This document shows positions 1 through 9,248 of a stretch of DNA of 64,000 bases, one piece after another (the stretch's first letter is position 1; each line of letters opens with the position of its first letter). Location: positions 248,001 to 312,000 of the forward strand of contig NZ_QXIR01000001.1 in assembly GCF_003581585.1 (NCBI RefSeq). Reading direction: 5' to 3'. Both the position numbers and the translations under genes were made by a program. The notes beneath the pieces are model-generated. The model did not search any database and was not told where the DNA came from. It saw nothing but the letters and a program-made list of their open reading frames with translations. This DNA comes from Bacillus salacetis. Its GTDB lineage: Bacteria > Bacillota > Bacilli > Bacillales > Bacillaceae_B.

Positions 1-1612
1 TCTGGATAAGTGAACGCTCGGAACGCAGGAACCCTTCTTTATCCGCATCCAAGATGGTCACCAGCGACACTTCAGGTATATCAAGCCCTTCCCTCAGGAG
101 GTTGATCCCGACCAGGACATCATATTTACCCATCCGGAGATCCCTGATGATTTCAATCCGCTCGAGTGTTTTGATTTCCGAATGCAGGTACTGTACCTTG
201 ATCCCGATTTCCTTCAGGTATGCCGAGAGGTCTTCCGACATCTTTTTCGTCAAGGTGGTCACCAGTACGCGTTCGTTTTTCTCGATCCGCTCATTGATTT
301 CACCGATAAGGTCATCGATCTGCCCTTCAATCGGACGGACCTCGATTTCCGGATCCAGCAGGCCGGTCGGCCGGATGATCTGCTGAATCATTTCAGGACT
401 GTGCTCCTCTTCATATGGACCCGGTGTCGCGGATACATAGACGAGCTGATTCGATTTCTGTTCAAACTCTTCAAATCTCAGCGGGCGGTTATCCATTGCC
501 GACGGAAGCCTGAACCCATGATCGACAAGGACTTTTTTCCGCGCCTGGTCACCGTTGAACATTCCCCTGATCTGCGGAAGGGTCACGTGCGATTCATCGA
601 TGACAATCAGGAAGTCATCAGGGAAATAATCAATGAGAGTATAAGGTGTCGATCCCGCAGGACGGAGCGTCAGATGACGGGAATAGTTCTCGATCCCGGA
701 ACAGAATCCCATCTCCCTCATCATTTCAAGGTCGTAGCGCGTCCTCTGCTCCAAGCGCTGGGCTTCAAGCAGTTTATTTTCTTCCCTCATGACTTTCAGC
801 TGTTCTTCGAGCTCCTGCTCAATATTTTCAATGGCGATCTTCATTTTCTCTTCACGGGTAACGAAGTGGGATGCCGGGAATATCGCGACATGATCCCGCT
901 CGCCGATGATTTCGCCGGTCAGTGAATCGACTTCCCTGATCCGGTCAATTTCGTCTCCGAAAAATTCGATCCTCATGCAATGTTCATCCCTTGAAGCCGG
1001 GAAGATTTCGACAACATCGCCGCGGACCCTGAATGTCCCGCGCTTAAAATCGATGTCATTCCGGGCATATTGCACATCCACCAGCTTACGGAGCAGCTGA
1101 TTCCGTTCAATTTCCATCCCTACTCTTAATGAGACGACGAGATCCCGGTATTCCTCAGGCGAACCGAGTCCGTAAATGCAGGAAACACTGGCAATGATGA
1201 TGACATCCTTCCGTTCGAACAGTGCTGATGTCGCCGAGTGCCTAAGCTTGTCGATTTCGTCATTGATGCTCGCATCTTTTTCGATGAATGTATCTGTCTG
1301 CGGAACGTACGCTTCCGGCTGGTAGTAATCATAGTAACTGACAAAATATTCAACCGCATTGTCGGGGAAAAATTCCTTGAACTCACTGTAAAGCTGTCCG
1401 GCAAGGGTCTTGTTATGGGCAATCACCAAGGTGGGCTTGTTGACTTGCTGAATGACATTTGAAACAGTGAAGGTTTTTCCTGTCCCTGTAGCCCCAAGCA
1501 GGGTCTGATGCCTTTTCCCATCGCGGATGCCCTGGGCAATTTCCTTGATGGCCGCCGGCTGGTCTCCTTCCGGCTGATATTTCGATTGCAAATTAAATTG
1601 ATCTTTCACCAT
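1..1612 (-). CDS. uvrB: UvrABC excinuclease subunit B, 3' part missing at window edge
   Basis: UvrB is the damage-verifying helicase-like subunit of nucleotide excision repair; it receives lesions from UvrA and recruits UvrC. The reading frame gives [19 protein letters not shown], then Walker A GATGTGKT near residues 40-47, the tyrosine-rich beta-hairpin ([14 protein letters not shown]) near 90, a DESH Walker B and the late helicase motif LREGLDIPE. About 537 of the usual ~660 codons are present; the C-terminal UVR/UvrC-contact domain lies beyond position 1. The ATG at 1612 has a GGGAGG site just upstream; a GTG one codon later has better spacing and may be the true start. The gene belongs to the conserved uvrB-csbA-minJ-ctpB neighbourhood. 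Confidence 0.97.
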   Translation of the reverse strand, partial: MVKDQFNLQSKYQPEGDQPAAIKEIAQGIRDGKRHQTLLGATGTGKTFTVSNVIQQVNKPTLVIAHNKTLAGQLYSEFKEFFPDNAVEYFVSYYDYYQPEAYVPQTDTFIEKDASINDEIDKLRHSATSALFERKDVIIIASVSCIYGLGSPEEYRDLVVSLRVGMEIERNQLLRKLVDVQYARNDIDFKRGTFRVRGDVVEIFPASRDEHCMRIEFFGDEIDRIREVDSLTGEIIGERDHVAIFPASHFVTREEKMKIAIENIEQELEEQLKVMREENKLLEAQRLEQRTRYDLEMMREMGFCSGIENYSRHLTLRPAGSTPYTLIDYFPDDFLIVIDESHVTLPQIRGMFNGDQARKKVLVDHGFRLPSAMDNRPLRFEEFEQKSNQLVYVSATPGPYEEEHSPEMIQQIIRPTGLLDPEIEVRPIEGQIDDLIGEINERIEKNERVLVTTLTKKMSEDLSAYLKEIGIKVQYLHSEIKTLERIEIIRDLRMGKYDVLVGINLLREGLDIPEVSLVTILDADKEGFLRSERSLIQ

Positions 1613-1825
1613 CCTGCCTCCCGTTCAAATAGACTTATCTATATCAAATATACCCTGTTAGCTCATTCTCTAAAGCCTCTCTGCTCAATAATCTCATTCT
1701 ACCACAAGCTCACTGCAAAAAACCAACAATAAGCGAACAAAAGTTCGTGTTTGTTGGATGCTTAATAAAGAGCTGCATTCATACAGATTTTCACTCTGGA
1801 AATTCAGCGTGGCGGAGTTTATCCT

Positions 1826-2018
1826 TGATACTGTTTTTTTCTGACCGTGGATATTTCTATAGATTGGCCCCACCGGTAAAAAGGAGTTTAGTATAAAAGG
1901 AAAGCCCTGTGTCCCCATGCATACTTCTCAAAAAAAGCTGAGCTCTTCTCTTTCCTGCTACAAGGAGGAGCTTATTTGAAATTCATGTTGGATAGCAGCA
2001 AAGTCCTTGAAAAGAGCC
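1826..2018. repeat. Decayed copy of ~190 bp dispersed element (family R1)
   Basis: This fills most of the 430 bp gap between uvrB and the next gene. The right end (GATAGCAGCAAAG ... GAAAAGAGCC) and the internal AGCTCTTCTCTTTCCTGCT block match the well-preserved copy at 21572-21764. The left end is eroded. No gene is supported in this gap. Confidence 0.5.
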
Positions 2019-2042
2019 ATATAAAAAAGAAAAAAACCAGCA

Positions 2043-2897
2043 TCACAGCCGGTCAATCCTTTTTAAGAATGAAGAGATTTTTCTATGGAAGAGACCGTTC
2101 TCCTCCAAGAAAGGATAATGGCTGCTGTTTTCAAACACGATAAGTTCAGAATCCGGTATCCCTTCCGCCATTTCAATGGAATACTCCAATGGGCATTGAA
2201 CATCATGCCTTCCGCAGATGATCAAGGCAGGAGCAGTGACCAGTTTCAGCTTCCTTGTGACATCAAAAAGCTGGAATTCCCTGTTCATGAAATTCATGCG
2301 TACGGCTGACAGGCCTTTATGGATTTTTTTATGGAAGTAGTCATGATAGTTTTCAGGCTTGAAGAGTGACAGCTTTGTCCGGCTTATGGATATTTCTTTT
2401 CTCTCCGCTGCTGATAGGGTCTGTTGCTTCAGGCGTTCATTATAATCCTGCATGACCTGAAATTGCGGATGGCCGGAATGGTAGATACATTCTTTTGAAA
2501 AAGTGTAATAATCCCTTGCGGCCGCACCGGCTGCCACCAATCCCTTCAGGCTTCCGGGGAAGTAGATCCCGTAAATCACCGCCAGGATCCCCCCGGTCGA
2601 GTGCCCGGCAAAAATCCACTGTTCATATCCAAGCGCTTCACGGACAGCTTCCAGATCAAAAATGGTTTCAAGCATGCTGAGCTGATAATGTTCTTGTGCT
2701 CCAACCGAACTTCCAGCTTCGCGCAGGTTCACCAGAATGACCCTGCGGGTGCTTGTGAACTCATCGGCAAAATAATCCCCGCTTTCGTTAAAAACAGAAT
2801 AGAGATGCGTGACACACAGCGGTTCACCTTCTCCAGCAGTAAAGATCTCAAACGTCCCCCTGGTGGTTTTCACTACCCTTCTCTGCCACTTTGTCAA
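2043..2897 (-). CDS. Alpha/beta hydrolase
   Basis: A 284-residue alpha/beta-hydrolase-fold protein of unknown substrate. The nucleophile elbow GHSTGG places the catalytic serine near residue 100; a likely acid is in CGRHD (~229) and the histidine in SSHYPF (~260). No signal peptide is visible, so it is probably cytoplasmic. The start is a TTG that overlaps the stop of the upstream serine hydrolase by 4 bp (TTGA), with AGGAGG seven bases upstream, so the two are translationally coupled and probably act on related substrates. This pair is not part of the B. subtilis order around uvrB. Confidence 0.85.
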   Translation of the reverse strand: MTKWQRRVVKTTRGTFEIFTAGEGEPLCVTHLYSVFNESGDYFADEFTSTRRVILVNLREAGSSVGAQEHYQLSMLETIFDLEAVREALGYEQWIFAGHSTGGILAVIYGIYFPGSLKGLVAAGAAARDYYTFSKECIYHSGHPQFQVMQDYNERLKQQTLSAAERKEISISRTKLSLFKPENYHDYFHKKIHKGLSAVRMNFMNREFQLFDVTRKLKLVTAPALIICGRHDVQCPLEYSIEMAEGIPDSELIVFENSSHYPFLEENGLFHRKISSFLKRIDRL

Positions 2898-3904
2898 CGG
2901 ACTTCCTCCTTCCGCAGACAGTCTGCTGCAAGATTGCTGAATTCTCTTAAATAATGAAGATAATTTTCTCCGCCATAGTTGTACCGTTTGTTGTACATTT
3001 TTACAACCACCGCCTGATATTCAGGAATCATGAGAATGGCTGGGCCGGTAACTCCCAGGATCTGATAGGACCCTTTTGGTACGAGTTCTCCCAATTCACT
3101 TTGAGCGGCAGGATCACCTTGTACATACCAGAAAAAACCGTTTTGCGGCAGCTCTCGTTTTTTATAGGAAGGACTTTGATTCGAAGTCGCAAGCTCTATG
3201 ACTTCCCGGGGAACGATTTGTTTCCCGTCGACTTTTCCCATTTGCAGATGAAGGTTTCCCCAAAGCGCAAGCTCTCTTGCAGATACGAAAAGATTGGACT
3301 CCATCCCATCCGTTGTTGCACCAAGGCTGGAGATCGCTTTTTCCCCGGGATCCACAACCACTTTAGCGAGATGTTCACTGGGTGTTGTTTCCCACCCGGT
3401 TTCTTGAAATCCCAATGGATCAAACACTCTTTCCTTCAGAAGCTGTGGAAAACTTTTACCATAAAGCCTTTGAATCAAATCAGTCATCATCAGCACATTG
3501 ATACCCCGGTATGCCCAATTTTCCCCTGGAGGGAACTCACGGAAAGGCCGGCCGGCTTCATCAAGATGCAACCCATGGGAATGGGTAATAAGATGGCGGA
3601 TGGTTGTGCTGCCAAGCAAGTCACGGCTGTATTCCGGAAAATATTCCGCAGCAGCATCATCGAGGCTTCCGATCTTCCTTTCAAAAACAGCATAAGCCGC
3701 CGCAAGACCCAAGTAGCTTTTTCGGGCAGAGGCGATGTTGAACCTCGTCCTGCCGGTGACTGAAGAGGCTCCGGAACTGTTAGAAAGTCTGCCGCTGTAA
3801 TGTTCGAGCACTGTCCGGTTATCTTTTATGATAAACAGCGCCGTCCCGGGACTTTGATTTCTATCCTTTATTTCCTCGACCCAGGAAACAAGTCTTTCGT
3901 ACAT
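2894..3904 (-). CDS. Serine hydrolase, beta-lactamase/DD-peptidase-like family
   Basis: A 336-residue member of the class C beta-lactamase-related hydrolases (esterase or D-peptidase activities are known in the family). The SxxK motif is SARK near residues 59-62 and the second-motif tyrosine lies in WAYRGIN near 132. No N-terminal signal sequence is seen. The ATG at 3904 follows GGGGAG by eight bases; an in-frame TTG six bases earlier is too close to that site. It is the first gene of a two-gene operon with the alpha/beta hydrolase. The substrate cannot be deduced. Confidence 0.85.
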   Translation of the reverse strand: MYERLVSWVEEIKDRNQSPGTALFIIKDNRTVLEHYSGRLSNSSGASSVTGRTRFNIASARKSYLGLAAAYAVFERKIGSLDDAAAEYFPEYSRDLLGSTTIRHLITHSHGLHLDEAGRPFREFPPGENWAYRGINVLMMTDLIQRLYGKSFPQLLKERVFDPLGFQETGWETTPSEHLAKVVVDPGEKAISSLGATTDGMESNLFVSARELALWGNLHLQMGKVDGKQIVPREVIELATSNQSPSYKKRELPQNGFFWYVQGDPAAQSELGELVPKGSYQILGVTGPAILMIPEYQAVVVKMYNKRYNYGGENYLHYLREFSNLAADCLRKEEVR

Positions 3905-3985
3905 ATGCAAATCTCCCCTTTTATTTTTTATTTTTCATATTAGAAGAGTTCGAGAACAGACAGGCATGAACCTTGTTAATAAAAA

Positions 3986-4125
3986 TGTGGATAGATTGTG
4001 GATTTTGTGGATTATTTGTTGATAACCTCAAATTACCGTTGATAAGATGTGGACTATTTCATGAACCAATCGAATGAACTGGGGATAACTTGAAATTATC
4101 CACAAAATTTCATCTTTTATCAACA
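3986..4125. promoter_or_regulatory. Cluster of DnaA-box-like sites
   Basis: In 140 bp between csbA and the serine hydrolase gene there are about nine 9-mers close to the DnaA box TTATCCACA. One is perfect (4096-4104). One-mismatch sites are at 3986-3994, 4006-4014, 4017-4025, 4080-4088 and 4117-4125, and weaker ones at 3997, 4037 and 4048. The segment is AT-rich. B. subtilis carries similar DnaA-box clusters away from oriC that titrate DnaA or regulate genes; a role here is inferred. Confidence 0.7.
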
Positions 4126-4142
4126 ACCTTTTTTCCCAAAAT

Positions 4143-4168
4143 AAAAAAGCACCTGAAAATTTCAGGGC
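4143..4168 (-). terminator. Rho-independent terminator of csbA
   Basis: On the minus strand a CCTGAAA/TTTCAGG hairpin directly downstream of the csbA stop is followed by TGCTTTTTTATTTT. Confidence 0.7.
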
Positions 4169-4169
4169 T

Positions 4170-4403
4170 TCATCCGTGATTCTTCGCTTTATTACGCATA
4201 CGATTGCTGTACCAAAAGCCTGCTGTCAGGGACGCCGCGTCCACGACAATCAGTGCCCAGGTGTCGGTGTATCCTTTGTAAACGGAAGCCGCTATCAGGG
4301 CGACCGTCAGTATCAGACCGACAATATGGTTATAAGTGACCCGTGTAAACAGGACAACGAGCAGTCCGGGCAGGAACAGGCCCAATATATATTTAGAAAT
4401 CAT
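4170..4403 (-). CDS. csbA: CsbA family small membrane protein
   Basis: A 77-residue integral membrane protein with three hydrophobic segments (about 5-20, 25-42 and 48-66) and a basic tail (NRMRNKAKNHG). Length and sequence match CsbA, a member of the sigma-B general stress regulon in B. subtilis encoded next to uvrB; its molecular function is unknown. The ATG is preceded by GAGGAGAG. I did not find a convincing sigma-B promoter in the 65 bp upstream. Confidence 0.9.
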   Translation of the reverse strand: MISKYILGLFLPGLLVVLFTRVTYNHIVGLILTVALIAASVYKGYTDTWALIVVDAASLTAGFWYSNRMRNKAKNHG

Positions 4404-4468
4404 AGTACTCTCTCCTCAAAAAAATCCGTTACATCTATAGTACCAAAAATCGGAATGGAAGAGATAGT

Positions 4469-5119
4469 TTATTCTTTCGATGTATTCAATCCTTCTACAA
4501 TCTTCTTCGTCATTTCACTGAGCTGTTCATGCGGAATGTTTTTTTCCGAAAGCATTTCCGGCAGGATATCATCGAGGAAATACTGCACTGAATCCATCTC
4601 CCGGAATTTCAGGATGGTGGCAAGTGCTTCTTCGTAAATCTCCAGGAAGAGCGGTTCAGGATTGCCTTTTTGGATTTCGCCGAAGGATTCGTACAGCAAG
4701 TCGATCTTGTCGGCAACAGAAAGGATCCGGCCTTCAAGGGTAGAATCTTTCCCTTCCTTGAATCTCTCGCGGTACACATCCTGATATTCTTCGGGGAACT
4801 CCTGGTCGATGAACTTGGTGACCAGCTCTTCTTCTACCTCGCTGAAGAGCCTTCGGAGTTCTTCGGATGCATACTTCACAGGGGTTTTGATATCGCCTGT
4901 AAAAAGCTCCGCATAGTCATGGTTCAATGCTTTTTCATAGAGAGATTTCCAGTTGACGGCATTTCCATTGTGCTCTTCCACCGTCCCCAGGAACTGGGCT
5001 ATCTTGGTGACTTTGAATGAATGGCTTGCGACATTGTGGTCCTGATATTTGAATCTTCCCGGGCAGCGAATGAGTTTTTCCACGTCCGAGAGGCTTTTGA
5101 AATAATGGTGGATCCCCAT
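4469..5119 (-). CDS. HD-domain phosphohydrolase, YfbR-like
   Basis: A 216-residue HD-superfamily metal-dependent phosphohydrolase. Metal ligands are visible as H33 in NVASHSFKV and the HD pair in ALNHDYAEL near 68, with a later aspartate in SVADKIDLL. The layout resembles E. coli YfbR, a 5'-deoxynucleotidase, so a role in deoxynucleotide turnover is plausible but not proven. A strong GAAGGGAG site precedes the ATG. It is probably a single-gene unit. Confidence 0.8.
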   Translation of the reverse strand: MGIHHYFKSLSDVEKLIRCPGRFKYQDHNVASHSFKVTKIAQFLGTVEEHNGNAVNWKSLYEKALNHDYAELFTGDIKTPVKYASEELRRLFSEVEEELVTKFIDQEFPEEYQDVYRERFKEGKDSTLEGRILSVADKIDLLYESFGEIQKGNPEPLFLEIYEEALATILKFREMDSVQYFLDDILPEMLSEKNIPHEQLSEMTKKIVEGLNTSKE

Positions 5120-5179
5120 AATTCCTGCTCCCTTCTAACACTAGTCTCTATTTTTAGGTTTCATTTATTATACTCCTTT

Positions 5180-5950
5180 TCATTCCCTCTTCAACATTTT
5201 TTTAACATAATAAAATACTGCTTTGTTAAAAGAATTGGAAAAGAGAGTCGGGAGCTGATGCTTTGCCTTTTCAAGGATGACCAGCTCGTGTCCGGGATGG
5301 TCCTTATATAACCGATATTGGTTGTTGATCCAGTCGGATTTCCCTCCATATATTAGAAGCAGCGGCACCTTAAGCTGGAGAATCCGGTCTGTACAGTCAT
5401 AATATAAAGATTGCTTATAAAAGTGATACCATATGTTGAAATTAGCCTTTTCCATATGCGCGCGAAGCTCCTGTTCAGCTTCCGGGGTCTTGGCGTGCGC
5501 TTTTGCTAAAACATTGATCATCAATTGCGGGCGCTCCCTGATGGTCCGCATGCCGAGAAGGTGCATGACCTTCAGCCTGACAGTCTGCACTTTTGGATAT
5601 CCGCCTGCAAGGACGAGGATTTCCACCCTTTCGATAAATTTAAAGGTGAATTCCTGCGCGATCACTCCACCGGCCGAATACCCCAGAAGAACACACTTGC
5701 TGATATCCAGATGGTCTAGAATCGTTTTGATCTCATCCACATAAGTATCGATGCTTATGTAATCCCCTTCGCATGGAGAATCACCGTGTCCCCCGAGGTC
5801 CGGAATGATCAAGCGGAACTGCTCTTTCAAGGGATTTTGGTATATAAATGATTTCCGGCCGAGCCCCGGGGGATGGATCAATAGGATTGGTTTCCCTTCC
5901 CCGATATCCTCGAAAAACAACTCCCTCTGCCTGAAACTGCAAACCGCCAT
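5180..5950 (-). CDS. Alpha/beta hydrolase
   Basis: A 256-residue alpha/beta hydrolase. The oxyanion region is HPPGLGRKS, the nucleophile elbow GYSAGG gives Ser near 92, an acid is in YGGKSDW and the histidine in KAKHQLP. The ATG at 5950 was chosen because AGGAGG lies seven bases upstream; the open frame continues 25 codons further without a better site. The substrate is unknown. It is followed by a short gap and the YfbR-like gene in the same direction. Confidence 0.83.
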   Translation of the reverse strand: MAVCSFRQRELFFEDIGEGKPILLIHPPGLGRKSFIYQNPLKEQFRLIIPDLGGHGDSPCEGDYISIDTYVDEIKTILDHLDISKCVLLGYSAGGVIAQEFTFKFIERVEILVLAGGYPKVQTVRLKVMHLLGMRTIRERPQLMINVLAKAHAKTPEAEQELRAHMEKANFNIWYHFYKQSLYYDCTDRILQLKVPLLLIYGGKSDWINNQYRLYKDHPGHELVILEKAKHQLPTLFSNSFNKAVFYYVKKMLKRE

Positions 5951-6022
5951 TCCAAACCCTCCTGTCTGCGTATTTTCAAATAGCTTTCGCAGAACACCTC
6001 TATACCATACAAAAAGCAGGGG

Positions 6023-6079
6023 CACTTTAGCGCTTTAAAGCAGCCGGGGACAGTCCCCCACCGCTTTAAAGGACTAAAG
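6023..6079. repeat. REP-like palindrome (family R2)
   Basis: Core CGGGGACAGTCCCC flanked by CTTTAGCGCTTTAAAG on the left and a CTTTAAAGGACTAAAG-type arm on the right. It lies between two minus-strand genes. Similar units occur at 7027, 15841, 26729, 26881 and 31210. Confidence 0.8.
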
Positions 6080-6090
6080 TTCAGCAGCAT

Positions 6091-6121
6091 AAAAAACTCC
6101 CTTCCGAAATGAAAGGGAGTT
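6091..6121 (-). terminator. Rho-independent terminator of the GNAT gene
   Basis: On the minus strand AACTCCCT and AGGGAGTT form a stem followed by TTTTAT. Confidence 0.8.
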
Positions 6122-6124
6122 GAT

Positions 6125-7003
6125 TTATGCTTGTGATGTAATCGGGTGCTTGAATATTTCCGGCAGGACCAATCCTTCTGCGGTTATGACGAACATTACC
6201 TCTTCACCCTTGAAAGGCACTGATATCAGCCGATCCGAAGTGCTTTCGACTGTGAAATGAAAAAGGACCTCTTTCACTTCAGCCGGAGCGAGTCCAGCAG
6301 CCAGCTCTTCAATATCTATTTCTTTCGAACAGATCACATCAAACAAATGCATCGTCTCCCCTTCCACCTTCATCAGGATGACCGCTTCCTTTTCAGGACA
6401 GTAGTAAATATCATCCGGGAATGCATATGTACAATAAAACATCAGCAACTCTGCATTCCCTGCCGCACTGAACTTCGTTGAAACAGGCTTCCTCCTTTGG
6501 GCCAAATCATATATGAAATCAATATCTTCCTGCAGGCAGCCATCCAGTTTCTTAAGAGGAAGTTCCTTCCCCCGCACAGCCTCCAGCTTTAAAAGCGGCT
6601 GGTGCTCCCCGACTGGACTAAAGCCGAACCTCGGATAGTATTCAAGGACAGTCTTGTTTGCAAAAAGATAGGCTATATCGGCACCCTGATAGTCTTCCAT
6701 GACCTTCTTCATCAACTCCGCTGAAAGGCCCTTTCCCCGATGATCGGGATGGGTCATGACTGTACCGATCTGAATCGCCTTCCTGTGTTCTCCATCAATG
6801 ACCAGATCAATTTGATTGACCGATACATTTGCAATTACCTTATCACCGTCAATATAAGAATACGGTTCATACTTGTCTGTCCAAAAGCCCAGCTTATACC
6901 ACTTCTCAAAACTGATGCCAAATGTATCATAAGCCAGCTGATTGAAGCTCTCCCTTAAGATATCATTTCCCCTGTACCCCTTGACAAACTTATAACCTAT
7001 CAT
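6125..7003 (-). CDS. GNAT family N-acetyltransferase
   Basis: A 292-residue GCN5-related acetyltransferase, longer than a single GNAT domain (~150). The acetyl-CoA-binding motif A is in the N-terminal half (VMTHPDHRGKGLSAELM, around 80-95), followed by the GNAT beta-bulge region around YYPRFGF. The C-terminal half looks like a second, sterol-carrier- or GNAT-like domain without a CoA motif, as in two-domain Eis-type proteins. The ATG at 7003 follows GGGGAG by five bases; the frame's GTG nine codons earlier has no site. The acceptor substrate is unknown. REP-like palindromes flank the gene on both sides. Confidence 0.83.
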   Translation of the reverse strand: MIGYKFVKGYRGNDILRESFNQLAYDTFGISFEKWYKLGFWTDKYEPYSYIDGDKVIANVSVNQIDLVIDGEHRKAIQIGTVMTHPDHRGKGLSAELMKKVMEDYQGADIAYLFANKTVLEYYPRFGFSPVGEHQPLLKLEAVRGKELPLKKLDGCLQEDIDFIYDLAQRRKPVSTKFSAAGNAELLMFYCTYAFPDDIYYCPEKEAVILMKVEGETMHLFDVICSKEIDIEELAAGLAPAEVKEVLFHFTVESTSDRLISVPFKGEEVMFVITAEGLVLPEIFKHPITSQA

Positions 7004-7026
7004 CTCCACTCCCCATTTCTCTTTGT

Positions 7027-7086
7027 GCACTTTATCACTTTAACGTATCAGGGGACTGTCCCCACTTGCGTTAGTGCGCTAAAGCA
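7027..7086. repeat. REP-like palindrome (family R2)
   Basis: Core GGGGACTGTCCCC with flanks CTTTATCACTTTAACG and TTAGTGCGCTAAAG. It sits immediately upstream of the GNAT gene start. Confidence 0.75.
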
Positions 7087-7091
7087 TCTCT

Positions 7092-7126
7092 AAAAAAAGA
7101 ACAGCAGCCATGCACATGACTGCTGC
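7092..7126 (-). terminator. Rho-independent terminator of the BsuPI lipoprotein gene
   Basis: On the minus strand an AGCAGTCATG/ATGGCTGCT stem is followed by TTCTTTTTTT. Confidence 0.75.
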
Positions 7127-7135
7127 CCATCCATG

Positions 7136-7663
7136 CTATTGATTCATCTTGATCGAAATCGGTGCCTTTTTGCCGCCTTTTGGAGTCAGCCACACCTCCA
7201 ATGTGGTGCCTCCTTTAAGCTCTTCTCCAGGCGGAAGCTTAATCGTATAAGACAGCTCTTCTCCCTGAGCCAGCGTCTCTTCACCCAATACCTGCATGAA
7301 AGCCGCCGCGCTGGAATACAAGTATATCTGCTTGCCGGAAGAATCCTTCACGGCAAAATCATAACGCTGAGAGCTTGAAAACTGGAACGTCACTTCTTCT
7401 TCTGTCTGGTTCTTAACGGTATAAACAAACTGGCCGTTCTCATTTTTCGTAAGAGATGGTTCGATCTCTCCTGCCACGATTCCCTGCCCCCCTTCTTCTC
7501 CACCTATTTCATCATCAGGTTCCTCATTCCCCTCATTACCCTGTGAGCCATTCCCTGACTCATTTGTGCCGGAATCTTCACCCTGCTCGACACTCATCCC
7601 GCAAGCTGCCGTCATTCCGATTGAAAAAAGCACAACCATTAAAGCAATAAGCTTTTTAATCAC
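7136..7663 (-). CDS. BsuPI-domain lipoprotein
   Basis: A 175-residue secreted lipoprotein. A signal peptide (KKLIALMVVLFSIGM) ends in lipobox TAAC, followed by a long Ser/Gly/Glu-rich low-complexity linker (about 25-65) and a C-terminal beta-rich domain matching BsuPI, the fold first described as an intracellular proteinase inhibitor. The start is a GTG at 7663, eight bases after AAAGGAG; the frame's upstream GTG lies inside that site. It probably sits on the outer face of the membrane. Whether it inhibits a protease is not known. Confidence 0.8.
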   Translation of the reverse strand: MIKKLIALMVVLFSIGMTAACGMSVEQGEDSGTNESGNGSQGNEGNEEPDDEIGGEEGGQGIVAGEIEPSLTKNENGQFVYTVKNQTEEEVTFQFSSSQRYDFAVKDSSGKQIYLYSSAAAFMQVLGEETLAQGEELSYTIKLPPGEELKGGTTLEVWLTPKGGKKAPISIKMNQ

Positions 7664-7757
7664 AATATACACTCCTTTCTGCCAATTAAACTCCCGTTAT
7701 TGAAGTGGACGGGAATCCGCAAATAAAGTTACACTTTTTTCTGAAAACGGGCTTCTG

Positions 7758-7796
7758 TAAAATAAAAGCCTTATGAGAGAATATCCCACAAGGCTT
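7758..7796 (-). terminator. Rho-independent terminator of minJ
   Basis: On the minus strand AAGCCTTGTG pairs with CATAAGGCTT and is followed by TTATTTT. Confidence 0.75.
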
Positions 7797-7845
7797 ATAA
7801 AACGGGCAATGAGCTGATTATCGCCAGCACCCTTACTCTATCTTT

Positions 7846-9051
7846 TTACACAAAATGATATCCAACCTTGGACGACCATTCACGGTCTTCCTCAACAAAG
7901 ATGATTCCAAGCTCATGGTGATCACCTTCATAAAGAGCTCCCTGTGCAAAACGGATCTGGCCGTTTGTATCGATTACCTCAAGCTTACAGTAGGCCCTGT
8001 TTTGCTGCAAAGCCTCATAGAATTCTTCTTCCGTCTGTACATGGAATCCATTCACCTTCGTGACCATTTCACCTGAAACAAGCGACATCTTCTCGGCCGG
8101 AGACCCCGGAAGAATGGCTAATATCATCAAGCCCTGGGATTTCCTCGAGAAATAATAGGACCTCTCACTGTCCTGCACCCTCTGTCTGTAAGCCAGCCAT
8201 TCACGTGCAATGATCGCCAGGACAGCTCCGGCAATTGAAACATATGGCGCAAAGTAGCCCGCCACAGCAATCGTCAGCACCAAAGCGCCGAGCCAGAACA
8301 CCCGGTTGCCCGCTTCCTTAATACTGATATGCGGAAGTGTGCTTTTCACAAGCTGGCCGAAACCAATAAGGAATGGGAATAACACCAGAGAATATGTACT
8401 GGAGCCGACCGTAAAGACCGGCCACCAGTCCCAAGGCAGATCCAGTGGACCAACAGGAACCAGGAGGAACATCGGCACAACCCAAAGCTTCTTTCCTTCC
8501 TGGACACCGACCTTGAGTCCGCGGGAACTCCTTATCAGCCTGGGAGACGTTTTCTTCCAGCCGCTGTGGCTGATCAACACACCTTCTATCAAAAGCAAAG
8601 TTCCCAGCAAAACGACAACAGCATTCAGCAAACCTTCATTCAGCTGCTCGATATATGTATTGAAAAAAGGGATTTCAATCCCAAAATAACGCACTGCCAG
8701 CAGCAGGAAATACCCCAATCCGACAGTATAGGCCGGTGTCAGCAGCCTTGTTTTGAATGTCAGCGCCAACACGACGGTGACGGCCCCGATCACCAGTAAA
8801 CTTCCAACGGGGATCACAAGTCCCGCGCCGATGGTCAACAGCGAGAATCCCAGTCCAAGCAGAAGCCCCAGGGGAAATAAAAAACGCAATTCATGATACA
8901 TGTCATAAATCCTGGTATGCAGCTCCCGTCTTTCCCTTTTCACACGGAAAAAGCCGCTGAATAAAGCCATTATAATAGAGAAGTATAACAGCGGATTCAA
9001 AAACAGCTTGCCGCCTGCCTTCAAAACTTCCACAAGCCAATGCTGTACCAA
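7846..9051 (-). CDS. minJ: MinJ, membrane PDZ protein linking DivIVA to MinCD
   Basis: A 401-residue polytopic membrane protein with about eight hydrophobic segments from residue 18 to ~290 and a C-terminal PDZ domain (around ILPGSPAEKMSLVSGEMVTKVNG, ~315-390). Size, topology and position next to ctpB match B. subtilis MinJ (YvjD), which bridges DivIVA and MinD to place division away from poles and recent septa. The likely start is a TTG at 9051, giving MVQHWLVEVLKAGGKLFLNP; the ribosome site (GAGG/GGTG) is poorly spaced, so the exact start is uncertain. The gene is transcribed away from the divergent DUF402 gene. Confidence 0.88.
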   Translation of the reverse strand: MVQHWLVEVLKAGGKLFLNPLLYFSIIMALFSGFFRVKRERRELHTRIYDMYHELRFLFPLGLLLGLGFSLLTIGAGLVIPVGSLLVIGAVTVVLALTFKTRLLTPAYTVGLGYFLLLAVRYFGIEIPFFNTYIEQLNEGLLNAVVVLLGTLLLIEGVLISHSGWKKTSPRLIRSSRGLKVGVQEGKKLWVVPMFLLVPVGPLDLPWDWWPVFTVGSSTYSLVLFPFLIGFGQLVKSTLPHISIKEAGNRVFWLGALVLTIAVAGYFAPYVSIAGAVLAIIAREWLAYRQRVQDSERSYYFSRKSQGLMILAILPGSPAEKMSLVSGEMVTKVNGFHVQTEEEFYEALQQNRAYCKLEVIDTNGQIRFAQGALYEGDHHELGIIFVEEDREWSSKVGYHFV

Positions 9052-9248
9052 TGGTGTTCACCATCCTCAACGTGTTAATCTTTTCTATCATTTTATCAAA
9101 TCGGGACGGTAAAACCTATTGAATTCTCACATTATCACCCTACTAATTTTTCCAGTCGTTCGACAAACACATATTTTCCCGGGAAATATAAAGGAAATTG
9201 CCGCGTCCTGGCGAATCATTAAGTGACGATTGTCGGGAGGAATGCAAA

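Noticed and set aside
182-925. 247-codon plus-strand ORF opposite uvrB
   Set aside because: It is the antisense frame of uvrB; the minus strand encodes unmistakable UvrB motifs.
1694-1918. 74-codon minus-strand ORF upstream of uvrB
   Set aside because: No ribosome site; it overlaps a degraded R1 copy and has no recognisable features.
2954-3763. 269-codon plus-strand ORF
   Set aside because: It is fully antisense to the serine hydrolase gene and has no family features or ribosome site.
3986-4125. Replication origin
   Set aside because: There is no dnaA/dnaN or other oriC gene context, and the gene neighbourhood corresponds to a region far from oriC in B. subtilis.
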